Assembly (NCBI GenBank): GCA_003290165.1
Contig: QNQO01000521.1
Span: forward strand, 645,365 to 709,364
Source of the DNA: Berberis thunbergii
Lineage: Eukaryota; Streptophyta; Magnoliopsida; Ranunculales; Berberidaceae
Reading direction: 5' to 3'
Length of the DNA stretch: 64,000 nucleotides
The translations under genes and the position numbers were made by a program. The notes beneath the pieces were generated by a model that did not search any database, was not told where the DNA came from, and was given only the letters and a program-made list of their open reading frames with translations. Of the stretch, positions 42,486 to 52,207 are shown one piece after another (within the stretch, counting starts at the first letter, position 1; each line of letters begins with the position of its first letter).

Positions 42486-45400
42486 AAGCTACATCTTATG
42501 GCATTATCACATTCAATATAGGAACTGAATCTCAGCCTCCTTTCATTCTCAAATATGAAATTATTGAGAGAAACAATATCAAACTAGATATGTGTTTCCT
42601 TAATTTCATTTTTCACAAACATTGCTTAGTAATTAAACCTTGCAATTCCTTAATTAAGGAAATTCATAAAACTTTTCAATTAGGTTTAATTCACACAGCC
42701 CTGAAACCTCTAACCAGGTTTAATTCTTATGACTCAGTTGCAATTCGCAATTATAGTCATCACAAATTCTGTGACACTCTGTTTAAATTTGCAGAGTCAT
42801 CACTCTCTTGGGGTTCAGCTCATTCCAGATGTTGCACTAACCTCCCTGTGTCTCTTTGTGATTCACATCTCCTCGAGACACTCACAATCTCTTGTCAGTC
42901 CAACAACTTTGATTTAGTTAAAGAAGTTGAACCATTTGCTCTAAGATTCATAATTATGTATAGAGCAATAAAAACTCCATTGAGCCCTATAGCTCTTCAA
43001 TTTTATGAAAGAGGACACACCATCCTTTTTGAAAACAATGACCAGATAACTAATGAATTCGTCCACAAGACAATTCAAAGAGATCAGGTCATTCAATCTG
43101 AATTAGAACATTGGATCCTTGAAGGAGCTTCTCTCCCAAGAAGTCTTCCTCCAATTCAAGTTTGTCCAAATCATCCTTTTGTTCGTGTCTTTTATGACAT
43201 TTCTTTCAATGACTCTCTGAGTCTTCCCAACATGTGTCTAAATCAGATAACATCTGAATTTAGGACATATTATATGACAGAAATCAAAACCTTGATTTCT
43301 TCCAATTCTCATTGGATTAATGATAACACAATCACTGATCTAATTAGAGAAAATCTTCAGTCTGTTATAAAGGCTATGCCTTTAATCCAGACTTTCCATT
43401 GGATTTATTATCCACTATCTTGTATTGATCTTCTTTTAAGATTTCACTCTATCTGTGAATTTTACAAGTTTGATCTCATGCATAACTTCATTGAGATTCT
43501 AAATATCTTGCATAGAGATGTTTTCTCTCTATGTCATTTTTCAAACGTCAATCTCATGAATACCCTCATTGAGATTTTGACAATCCTCAATAGAGATTGT
43601 TTATCTCTATCTTCAAATAAGCATCTCAATGATCCTTTGATCATCTCTAAATCAAACATCCAAAGACATCAACGAATAAGAAAAATGAAAAACACTTCCT
43701 TCAAGTTTTTCTTTATTTCTTTACTTCTCAAATATCAAAATTCTATTGAGATCAACACACAGATCTCTAGGTCAAATGAATCTGTAATCTTTAGGTCAAA
43801 TGAATTTGCAACTAAATTCCAAAATGAATTTAATCGCAAAATTCTTTTTCCAAAGATTTTCAAAATGTTTTCTCGAGATTATTGGTTTCACATAAATCAA
43901 AACCAATTAGGACTATGGACTAGTGTCAATCTGCACAAGCCCAAAGCCCATTCATCCAATGTCTGTCTTATCAGGCCCAATAACAAGTTTCTTCCTTATT
44001 TAAGATTTTCCAATCCCGAGGTCTATCTCGAAACAGTCAAATCAAGAAAAGTCACTTTAGGATACAGTGGTATACGTAACCAGTATAGTCTTCCACAATG
44101 TATTCATGACTTTATTATCCATTACCATTCAGGTATTTGGTATTTCAATACTTCTTCTGAAGTCTTCTCCATTGTATCATGCATCATATTTCAAATTGAT
44201 TTGATCATGATTTTTCAAAATCAAAATCATATGTTCAATGGTCTATATAGTTTTCAAAATGATTTAACAAATCATATTTTTCAAAATGATTTAACAAATC
44301 ATTCTTTTCAAATACCTTTTAAATCCATCAAAAGGATTTTAAATGTTTTCAAACAGATCTTTGCCAAGTGGCATGATCATTTTCAACCATTGATTTTGTT
44401 TTTAACAGAGAATGACAACTCTCTTGTATGTTCTTTATCCAGAGAGTTTTGCTTAGCAACAATGAGTTCTTCTAACTCATCGTCTCTTAAACCTTCTTCT
44501 GTCCCAAAACCAAAATCAAAATCCCAATATGCTATGTTGCCTTCTGCATCAAAGCATCAGACCTTTCTTTCTTCTGTTCTTGCTCAAAGGTTCAATCCCT
44601 TGAACACAGAAGCCACTGGCTCTTCCAGAACCAGTTCTCCAGAGCCGTTACATTCGGCATCAAATCTTTTCCTTTCACAACAAAGTCTTGAATTCATCTG
44701 TATGATCGAACCTTCGATGTACGATCTGATCAATGAGCCCCAGCTCATAGCCCAAAATCTGTTTCTTCCTCAACAACAGTTTGAAGAAGCAGACCCTTCC
44801 AAAACTCAAGAATTCTACGAGTTCATTCTTGTAGACTCAGATTCTGTTATAGTAACCCATCACTATGACAATTCTGAAAATATTGCAGTCTCCTACTGCC
44901 AAATCATCAAAGTTCTCTCTGAAGCTGATTGGAACCAGCTTCCCCATTTTCCCAAGAAGTTCTCAGTGAACTATGTTCCTCCAGTCTACAATTATCTTGA
45001 CTACAAATTAGCTTGGTCAAGAGCCTTCTTCATTCAATCACAAAACTGCGGTCATTCATGGCTTCTTCAGTTCTGTCCAATCTTCTGCCAAAAGACTGTT
45101 CCACTTTGGTTTCAACAAACATGGTGGAGTCATTTTGGTCCTGTTCTAGAAATTGTCCCTCTTGATGTACAAGAAGGATGGAAGGTTTTTCAGTCTCAAT
45201 ACCAGCCTCCAATGCCGTCCACTGAACAGGTGTTGTCACTCTGGTTTTTTATTCAATTTAGATTATCTTGGATTTTATGCTGGATTACCAGTGTTCAGAA
45301 TTATCCAAGCCATGTCAATCTCAACAATCACCAAAGTGGTTTTGTCGCCGCTTCATGGTCAAATGGTGGTCTCAACTTGATCACTCCCATGCAACAAAAG

Positions 45401-45630
45401 AAGGAGTTCTCCGCTTCTTCTCCAAACATCCTCAAGTACCTGCTCCTCAGGTAAATCCCATTTCTCCATGGTCTGAAGAAAAAGCTCTCCGCCATCTTCT
45501 CAGACAATCTCCAAAAAAGCTGATTCCTAAGCAGCTTTTTGAAACAATAAGCTCAGAAACATCTGAAGAAGACGACGCAACAGTTCTTCCCAAGGTTGAT
45601 GATGACTGTTACAATGTCTTCTCCAACTAA
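42486..45630 (+). pseudogene. Type-B polyprotein, unit 4, truncated and frameshifted
   Basis: The frame is open from the junction; its first ATG is at 42590. It covers the end of the protease remnant, movement protein, RT and RNase H remnants and most of ORF2. Loss of one G near 45283 (GGG to GG in the WILCWDY region) throws the last 115 codons into another frame, which is open from about 45268 to the normal stop at 45630. The linker, coat protein and zinc knuckle are missing. One further change replaces Pro by Leu just after the ORF2 start. Confidence 0.85.
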
Positions 45631-46058
45631 CTAAGTGGACCCATGTCTAGTATGACAATCAATGGCGTTATCTGCCACCTCCACAAGCACTCAAAGGCCT
45701 TCTCCGCCACATCCACAAGCAAACAACGACTTTGCAGTCGTCCGGTCCCATGTCCATTCCCATCAATAGCAGCATCTGCCAGCTCCAAAAACAACAAAAG
45801 TGCTTTCGGCTATAGTCAACAGACAGCCCGACAAGCATCTTTCCTTCTTTGCAAAAGCCTCCGCGTGAAGCTACAGTCAACTCCATTAGTGCAGCTACAG
45901 TCGAAGCATCTTCAACAGTATCTGCCGACAGTCAAAAGGTGCACAGTAGAAGCATGATTCAACAGTCCACCTCCACTCACACAAAAGACAAATAGTCCAA
46001 AGGATTCTTATCTTCCAGCAAGGCTTCTTCTCGAAGCAACCTTTAGCTATAAATATAG
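45631..46058 (+). promoter_or_regulatory. B promoter, unit 4
   Basis: TATA box CTATAAATATAG at 46047-46058. It would drive transcription rightward through the unit 5 leader and ORF. The variable five bases are at 46077-46081 and here are TAAAA, the only non-purine-only variant. Confidence 0.72.
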
Positions 46059-46200
46059 AAGTAGTTTGTACATGTATAAAAACTAGTTTTTTTTTCTCTA
46101 ATCAGTTTTTAGTCTCTTCCCTTTCAACCTGTAAGTCCCTTAAGCTTTCCTCTCTGTTTCTTTTCTTTTCTACTTCTTGTATATTACTTCTTGATTATTA

Positions 46201-46206
46201 ATAAAG
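46201..46206 (+). terminator. Polyadenylation signal, B unit 4
   Basis: AATAAA, 153 nt below the TATA box. Confidence 0.65.
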
Positions 46207-46490
46207 AAGTCTTTCATCTATCTTAGTTATTTTATTTATTTATCTCTTCTTTTATTTTATCTACGATCTGTTTTTAATTGAACATCTCATTATTCACCCC
46301 TAAGAAGGTGAATTGGCACCGTTCGTCTAAACAGATCAAGGATAGAATATAAGATGGGCTAAGATTTCTGTTTTGATTTCAGTATTTCTTATTTTGTTTC
46401 TTCAAAATTTCGTTGCATATTATCTGCATATCATACTATTTGCCATCTTCTTCTATCTATTATCATCTTGATAACTCCTGGGGTAGAAAT

Positions 46491-46506
46491 TGGTATCAGA
46501 GCCAAG
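46491..46506 (+). other. tRNA-Met primer-binding site, B unit 5
   Basis: TGGTATCAGAGCCAAG, 444 nt below the TATA box. Fourteen bases match the tRNA-Met 3' end complement. Confidence 0.87.
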
Positions 46507-47203
46507 CCTTCATTTTTCTTTGGGGGGAATAGTTGGTAGTCTAAGGTATCATTGGTCAGCCGTTGATAGCGTTGGCAAGCCTAAGAGTGTTGGTCAGCCG
46601 TTAGGAGCCAGATCCAAGTGTAAGTCGCCATGGTGAGCGCAGAAGGAGTGATCGTGGTTAGGTGGTCCCATTCAAAATTAGGTGTTCCAGCTGTAGGTGG
46701 TCCGGATGCAAGTATTCCCAACTCCCATCCTCAAATTAAATTGAAGTAAGTTTGTCTTTGTTTTCAAGATTTATTCTAGATTTATCATTAGATTTTTATA
46801 GATATTAGATCTTGCAATTATCATGATATCTAGGTATTAAGAACATAATTTTGAATTTTCAACATCAGATTTACTTGAAATCATCTTCTTAAATTGAAAT
46901 CCCGATCTTGTATTTTTATGTTCCCTAGATCAGAATTGTGTCATTCAATAAGGTTACATACCTTCTGATGTTCTTTAAAAATCAAATTGATTTCTTTTCT
47001 TATTAAAACCTTCAATTAAAAGAAGGATCAACCTCTGATAAGATCTTCTAGGTCCTCTCTAAGTGTAAAACAGGAAACTGTCTTAGAGCTAAATCGATCG
47101 ATTGGCTTGATCAAATTAAAGTCTTTTAATCTCTGTTTTTATTCAAAACAATTTTCAAATTAAACTCAAATTGTTTTCAATTTTAAACAAAGTTCAATTA
47201 AGC
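46507..47203 (+). promoter_or_regulatory. Type-B leader between primer site and ORF
   Basis: About 700 nt of untranslated leader. The first part (to about 46715) is shared with type A (GGTCAGCCGTT repeats, GTTCCAGCTGTAGGTGGTCC). A good splice-donor-like GAA|GTAAGT lies at 46746, where type A instead begins ORF1, so the stretch to the ORF may be an intron in some transcripts. Short upstream ATG frames are present, as is usual in caulimovirid leaders. The 72-nt conserved element lies inside this stretch. Confidence 0.5.
47033..47104 (+). ncRNA. Conserved 72-nt leader stem-loop element shared by A and B
   Basis: CTCTAAG at 47057-47063 can pair with CTTAGAG at 47082-47088. Inside it ACAG (47070-47073) pairs with CTGT (47078-47081) around a GAAA loop, with a 6-nt bulge on the 5' side. 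Outer GATC/CTAG blocks can extend the stem. The type-A copies at 59631-59702 and 60162-60233 match at 70 of 72 positions although flanking DNA is diverged, and the stem difference keeps a G-U pair. Location and conservation suggest a cis-acting RNA signal, for example for packaging or translation, but the function is inferred. Confidence 0.6.
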
Positions 47204-50200
47204 ATGAAGTCTTTTAAGACTAACAATGCTAAGACTAATGGTCTTAAGCAATTTCAAAGTCATAGAACTTCAACACCGTCTGAAGTTCTTCCTCAAACAA
47301 GTATTGCTAGTCTGAGTGATACGACCCAGTTTCCTCAGAACAAGCAATCAACTTCCAATCTTGAGTTACTCACTCAATCTCAGATGGAGAATCATTCTCC
47401 TATTAAACCCTTAACTCAGTCAGAAATGAAGTTTCTGCCTAGAGTAAGTTGTCTGACTTCTCTGTCTACACCTTTTAAAGTCGACAAAGAGTTCATCAAA
47501 AGAGATTTCTTATCTCTAGAAAACACAGAAAGAAGATTGAAATTTCAATCACAAACAACAGAAATAGAAAGATTTGCCCTCAACAAACCTTTCTATGATT
47601 GTTGTGAACAATTAAAAACCAATATACCATTCCTAGACTGGTATTTCAATATACATGTACCTCAGGTTCATGTTTTAACTATTACAAATACAAAACAAGA
47701 ATATCCAACAGAAACCAATACGGTTAAAAAATCTGATCTACCATTAAGTGAAGCACTTGAAGTTGCTTCTTCTTCCACTCACAATGATAATGAGAACTCA
47801 TTCAAAGGAATTAGTAGGGTTATACAACCTAACAATACTAATTTGTTGGATTCTGAACTGATCATAGATCATTGTTCTAATGATCAAAGCCAGGATGATC
47901 AATTGACTAATACTCAATTGATTCATAACCAACCCTTTGAATCAAAACCAGTATTGTACAAGGTACCTACTGATGTTAATCCAGTATCGTACTCTGTACC
48001 TACTTATGAGGAACAAAATGTTCTAATTTCTCAACATAAAAGGATTCAAACCACTAAATTAGCAGCTTGTACTAGTCACAAACCTTATGTTACTACTGTC
48101 TCTGCTAAAGATAAAATTAATTGTATTCACAATTTTGATCCAATGATTGAATTAGATCGTTTGAATTATATTCAATACGATATCAATCTGTTGAAATATG
48201 CACAACCTTCTAGCATTGAATTAGATCATCACTTGACTTATTGTCAATATGAGATCAATTCCTTAACAAATGCTAAACCTGGCATAATTCACAATCAAAA
48301 TTCAAATATAAATATGCAATTTGAAGAACCATCACCTCTTCAAATAAATACATTAATTTCTACAAAGTACCTCTATACATGGAATATAGATGGTCTCTCT
48401 GTAGAAAATACGATTAAGTTACTCCATGAAATGATCATGATAGCCTTTGTTTATCGTAGTCAAGGGAAACCTGAAACTACAATAGCAAGACTACTCATCG
48501 ATGGATTTTCTGGAATACTCAAGAAATGGTGGGATATTTATCCTAAGCAAAAACAAAACCAATTATTAGAAAATCCCAGAATAACTAAATCTAAGAGTTT
48601 AGTCAGTCCATATGCAGTTCATAGATTGATCTTCTGCATCTTGGAAATTTTTGTGGATAATTCTAATACAAACAATGAAATTTTATTGTCAAACCTCAAA
48701 TGTCCGACATTAAGTCATTTTTGGTTTTACAAATATTTATTTCTTAAACAAGTTGAGAATCAATCTGATTCTAATAATCCAATTTGGAAGCAGAAATTTA
48801 TTTCTGGTCTTCCTTCAAAGTTTGCTAAAATCTGTCGAAACAGATTAACAGCAAATAATCTCGGTGATATCCCCTATGAATTGTTATCATTTGCAGATAT
48901 CATCTTTTCCATTAAAAGCTGTGCTTTGCAGCTTTACAATCAAATTCAGAACCAAGATACAATTTGTCTTGATTCCTGTAATTCAATTGGAACTGATAGA
49001 GTTCAAATCCCTCATCAGCAACCATCTCTTTCCAAGGAGCCATCTCGTTCCAAACTTCTTTATCGGTCTCATCCAGCCCGAAAATTTAAGTCCAAACGTC
49101 CATATGGACCAGAACCTCTTAAGCCCAAGGACTATGATCGTTATTATAGTCCGCCCAAAAGGCATAAGAAACATAAGCCTAAGTCTCCCCATTCGGCTAT
49201 GAAGCATTCAAAGCCCATATGCTATGAGTGTGGACGTCCAGGTCATTATGCACAAACATGTGCAATGGCCCTTAAGACTAACAAGGCCCAAAAGACTGGC
49301 AAAACCCATAAGACTTGCAAATTGGAACAACCCATTCAATTTGCAGCTATGTCTAAATCCAGTACGAATAAGTATATACAAGTTCGTAACAATTCAGATT
49401 CTGAACATTCTGATGAAGATTTTCAAATTCCAAATTCGAACAATCTTCCTGTTTCAGAATTAAATAACCAAATTAACAATGCAGATTCTGAACAATCTGA
49501 TAAAGATTTTCAGATTCCCAATCTGAATAATCTTTCTGTTTCAGAATTCTTTGCATCTAATAATGATGATAAATGTGTTGAAACTAACCAGAGTCACAAG
49601 TTTCTTCACATTACAACAAATCTCAATTTCATATTAAACTCTGAGTTCATAAAACTCTTTTATGACCACAAACTAAATTTTGACAGAGTTAAAAGATCTT
49701 TCAGATCTTCTATTCTTGTCAATCAATATGAAGAAAATGATATCACAATTGAGATTGTGATTTTAAATCAAAATCGGACTCAATCTCTGAAGTTTGATTC
49801 TTCATATTCTTCTGATATTGTTCAAATTTCTCAAAAATGTTTACATAACATTAATCAAGCAAAACATCAGTGTTGGTTTTACCAAATCAACCTCTGTATC
49901 AATCAAGATCTTACCATTCGATGTAAGGCTCTTATTGATTCATTTGCTGATCTTTATGAAGGATTAATTCCTATTGTGAATTCTCGTATCTTGTCTATGG
50001 CTAACATCCCTAGTTTAGCTATACAAGATAATTGGACTAATGCCTATAAGGTTTGTATCAAAAAGGATTTCTTGCAAGCCCAAAGCATGACCCAAAAAGA
50101 AATTGGTATATCATGTTTTCCCTTGAACACAGAAGCCACTGGCTCTTCCAGAACCAGTTCTCCAGAGCCGTTACATTCGGCATCAAATCTTTTCCTTTCA

Positions 50201-51154
50201 CAACAAAGTCTTGAATTCATCTGTATGATCGAACCTTCGATGTACGATCTGATCAATGAGCCCCAGCTCATAGCCCAAAATCTGTTTCTTCCTCAACAAC
50301 AGTTTGAAGAAGCAGACCCTTCCAAAACTCAAGAATTCTACGAGTTCATTCTTGTAGACTCAGATTCTGTTATAGTAACCCATCACTATGACAATTCTGA
50401 AAATATTGCAGTCTCCTACTGCCAAATCATCAAAGTTCTCTCTGAAGCTGATTGGAACCAGCTTCCCCATTTTCCCAAGAAGTTCTCAGTGAACTATGTT
50501 CCTCCAGTCTACAATTATCTTGACTACAAATTAGCTTGGTCAAGAGCCTTCTTCATTCAATCACAAAACTGCGGTCATTCATGGCTTCTTCAGTTCTGTC
50601 CAATCTTCTGCCAAAAGACTGTTCCACTTTGGTTTCAACAAACATGGTGGAGTCATTTTGGTCCTGTTCTAGAAATTGTCCCTCTTGATGTACAAGAAGG
50701 ATGGAAGGTTTTTCAGTCTCAATACCAGCCTCCAATGCCGTCCACTGAACAGGTGTTGTCACTCTGGTTTTTTATTCAATTTAGATTATCTTGGATTTTA
50801 TGCTGGGATTACCAGTGTTCAGAATTATCCAAGCCATGTCAATCTCAACAATCACCAAAGTGGTTTTGTCGCCGCTTCATGGTCAAATGGTGGTCTCAAC
50901 TTGATCACTCCCATGCAACAAAAGAAGGAGTTCTCCGCTTCTTCTCCAAACATCCTCAAGTACCTGCTCCTCAGGTAAATCCCATTTCTCCATGGTCTGA
51001 AGAAAAAGCTCTCCGCCATCTTCTCAGACAATCTCCAAAAAAGCTGATTCCTAAGCAGCTTTTTGAAACAATAAGCTCAGAAACATCTGAAGAAGACGAC
51101 GCAACAGTTCTTCCCAAGGTTGATGATGACTGTTACAATGTCTTCTCCAACTAA
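47204..51154 (+). CDS. Type-B polyprotein, unit 5, in-frame internal deletion
   Basis: Open for 1316 codons from ATG 47204. The N-terminal linker, coat-protein region and zinc knuckle are intact. At 50118 the frame jumps from the protease remnant (KEIGISCF) straight into the ORF2 part (PLNTEATGSS), removing 710 codons: the movement protein, RT and RNase H remnants and the start of ORF2. The deletion keeps the frame, so a coat-protein/ORF2 fusion could still be made. The junction has at most a single-base overlap. Whether the shortened protein was ever used is unknown. Confidence 0.8.
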   Translation: MKSFKTNNAKTNGLKQFQSHRTSTPSEVLPQTSIASLSDTTQFPQNKQSTSNLELLTQSQMENHSPIKPLTQSEMKFLPRVSCLTSLSTPFKVDKEFIKRDFLSLENTERRLKFQSQTTEIERFALNKPFYDCCEQLKTNIPFLDWYFNIHVPQVHVLTITNTKQEYPTETNTVKKSDLPLSEALEVASSSTHNDNENSFKGISRVIQPNNTNLLDSELIIDHCSNDQSQDDQLTNTQLIHNQPFESKPVLYKVPTDVNPVSYSVPTYEEQNVLISQHKRIQTTKLAACTSHKPYVTTVSAKDKINCIHNFDPMIELDRLNYIQYDINLLKYAQPSSIELDHHLTYCQYEINSLTNAKPGIIHNQNSNINMQFEEPSPLQINTLISTKYLYTWNIDGLSVENTIKLLHEMIMIAFVYRSQGKPETTIARLLIDGFSGILKKWWDIYPKQKQNQLLENPRITKSKSLVSPYAVHRLIFCILEIFVDNSNTNNEILLSNLKCPTLSHFWFYKYLFLKQVENQSDSNNPIWKQKFISGLPSKFAKICRNRLTANNLGDIPYELLSFADIIFSIKSCALQLYNQIQNQDTICLDSCNSIGTDRVQIPHQQPSLSKEPSRSKLLYRSHPARKFKSKRPYGPEPLKPKDYDRYYSPPKRHKKHKPKSPHSAMKHSKPICYECGRPGHYAQTCAMALKTNKAQKTGKTHKTCKLEQPIQFAAMSKSSTNKYIQVRNNSDSEHSDEDFQIPNSNNLPVSELNNQINNADSEQSDKDFQIPNLNNLSVSEFFASNNDDKCVETNQSHKFLHITTNLNFILNSEFIKLFYDHKLNFDRVKRSFRSSILVNQYEENDITIEIVILNQNRTQSLKFDSSYSSDIVQISQKCLHNINQAKHQCWFYQINLCINQDLTIRCKALIDSFADLYEGLIPIVNSRILSMANIPSLAIQDNWTNAYKVCIKKDFLQAQSMTQKEIGISCFPLNTEATGSSRTSSPEPLHSASNLFLSQQSLEFICMIEPSMYDLINEPQLIAQNLFLPQQQFEEADPSKTQEFYEFILVDSDSVIVTHHYDNSENIAVSYCQIIKVLSEADWNQLPHFPKKFSVNYVPPVYNYLDYKLAWSRAFFIQSQNCGHSWLLQFCPIFCQKTVPLWFQQTWWSHFGPVLEIVPLDVQEGWKVFQSQYQPPMPSTEQVLSLWFFIQFRLSWILCWDYQCSELSKPCQSQQSPKWFCRRFMVKWWSQLDHSHATKEGVLRFFSKHPQVPAPQVNPISPWSEEKALRHLLRQSPKKLIPKQLFETISSETSEEDDATVLPKVDDDCYNVFSN

Positions 51155-51582
51155 CTAAGTGGACCCATGTCTAGTATGACAATCAATGGCGTTATCTGCC
51201 ACCTCCACAAGCACTCAAAGGCCTTCTCCGCCACATCCACAAGCAAACAACGACTTTGCAGTCGTCCGGTCCCATGTCCATTCCCATCAATAGCAGCATC
51301 TGCCAGCTCCAAAAACAACAAAAGTGCTTTCGGCTATAGTCAACAGACAGCCCGACAAGCATCTTTCCTTCTTTGCAAAAGCCTCCGCGTGAAGCTACAG
51401 TCAACTCCATTAGTGCAGCTACAGTCGAAGCATCTTCAACAGTATCTGCCGACAGTCAAAAGGTGCACAGTAGAAGCATGATTCAACAGTCCACCTCCAC
51501 TCACACAAAAGACAAATAGTCCAAAGGATTCTTATCTTCCAGCAAGGCTTCTTCTCGAAGCAACCTTTAGCTATAAATATAG
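51155..51582 (+). promoter_or_regulatory. B promoter, unit 5
   Basis: TATA box CTATAAATATAG at 51571-51582. The variable five bases are at 51601-51605 (GGGAG). It points toward the type-A ORF1, so it could drive type-A expression here. Confidence 0.7.
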
Positions 51583-51728
51583 AAGTAGTTTGTACATGTA
51601 GGGAGACTAGTTTTTTTTTCTCTAATCAGTTTTTAGTCTCTTCCCTTTCAACCTGTAAGTCCCTTAAGCTTTCCTCTCTGTTTCTTTTATTTTCTTTTCT
51701 ACTTCTTGTATATTACTTCTTGATTATT

Positions 51729-51734
51729 AATAAA
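51729..51734 (+). terminator. Polyadenylation signal, B unit 5
   Basis: AATAAA, 157 nt below the unit 5 TATA box and before the type-A leader. Confidence 0.65.
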
Positions 51735-51774
51735 GAAGTCTTTCATCTATCTTAGTTATTTTATTTATTTATCT

Positions 51775-52003
51775 CTTCTTTTATTTTATCTACGATCTGT
51801 TTTTAATTGAACATCTCATTATTCACCCCTAAGAAGGTGAATTGGCACCGTTCGTCTAAACAGATCAAGGATAGAATATAAGATGGGCTAAGATTTCTGT
51901 TTTGATTTCAGTATTTCTTATTTTGTTTCTTCAAAATTTCGTTGCATATTATCTGCATATCATACTATTTGCCATCTTCTTCTATCTATTATCATCTTGA
52001 TAG
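51775..52003 (+). repeat. Type-B remnant joined to type A, primer site lost
   Basis: The start of a further B unit, ending at ATCATCTTGATA, after which the sequence switches to the type-A leader (GTTGTGAGTCCAAGG). About 50 bp including the primer-binding site are missing at the switch. Confidence 0.8.
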
Positions 52004-52207
52004 TTGTGAGTCCAAGGTACTGTTGGTCAGCCGTTGATAGCGTTGGTAAGCCATATGAGTGTTTGGTCAGCCGTTAGGAACCAGATCCAGTGTAAGTCGC
52101 CATGGTGTGCGCAGAGTGTGATCTAGGTTAGGTGGTCCCACTTAGGTGTTCCAGCTGTAGGTGGTCCGAGTACAGTGTTCCTCCCAATCCCTAAGCAATC
52201 TGAAAAG

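Larger units (their letters stand above)
42483..46246 (+). repeat. Type-B pararetrovirus unit 4 (5'-truncated, inverted)
   Basis: Plus-strand unit beginning in the protease remnant (TTAAAGCTACATC) and running through the movement, RT/RNase H remnant and ORF2 parts into promoter and polyadenylation region. With unit 3 it forms a head-to-head inversion that is not a palindrome, because the two sides start at different places in the genome. Confidence 0.9.
46247..51774 (+). repeat. Type-B pararetrovirus unit 5 (internal deletion)
   Basis: Full unit except for a 2130-bp internal deletion. 5528 bp present plus 2130 equals the 7658-bp unit length. It contains leader, primer site, stem-loop element, shortened ORF and promoter. 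Confidence 0.9.

Noticed and set aside
45643..45957. 104-codon frame just after the type-B stop, present in every unit
   Set aside because: It lies in the promoter. The corresponding type-A DNA is conserved as short motifs but not as a reading frame, and its repetition only reflects unit copy number.
52175..52207. Upstream extension of type-A ORF1
   Set aside because: The codon at 52175 is GTG and the extension aligns with leader DNA in type B; ATG 52208 is the better start.
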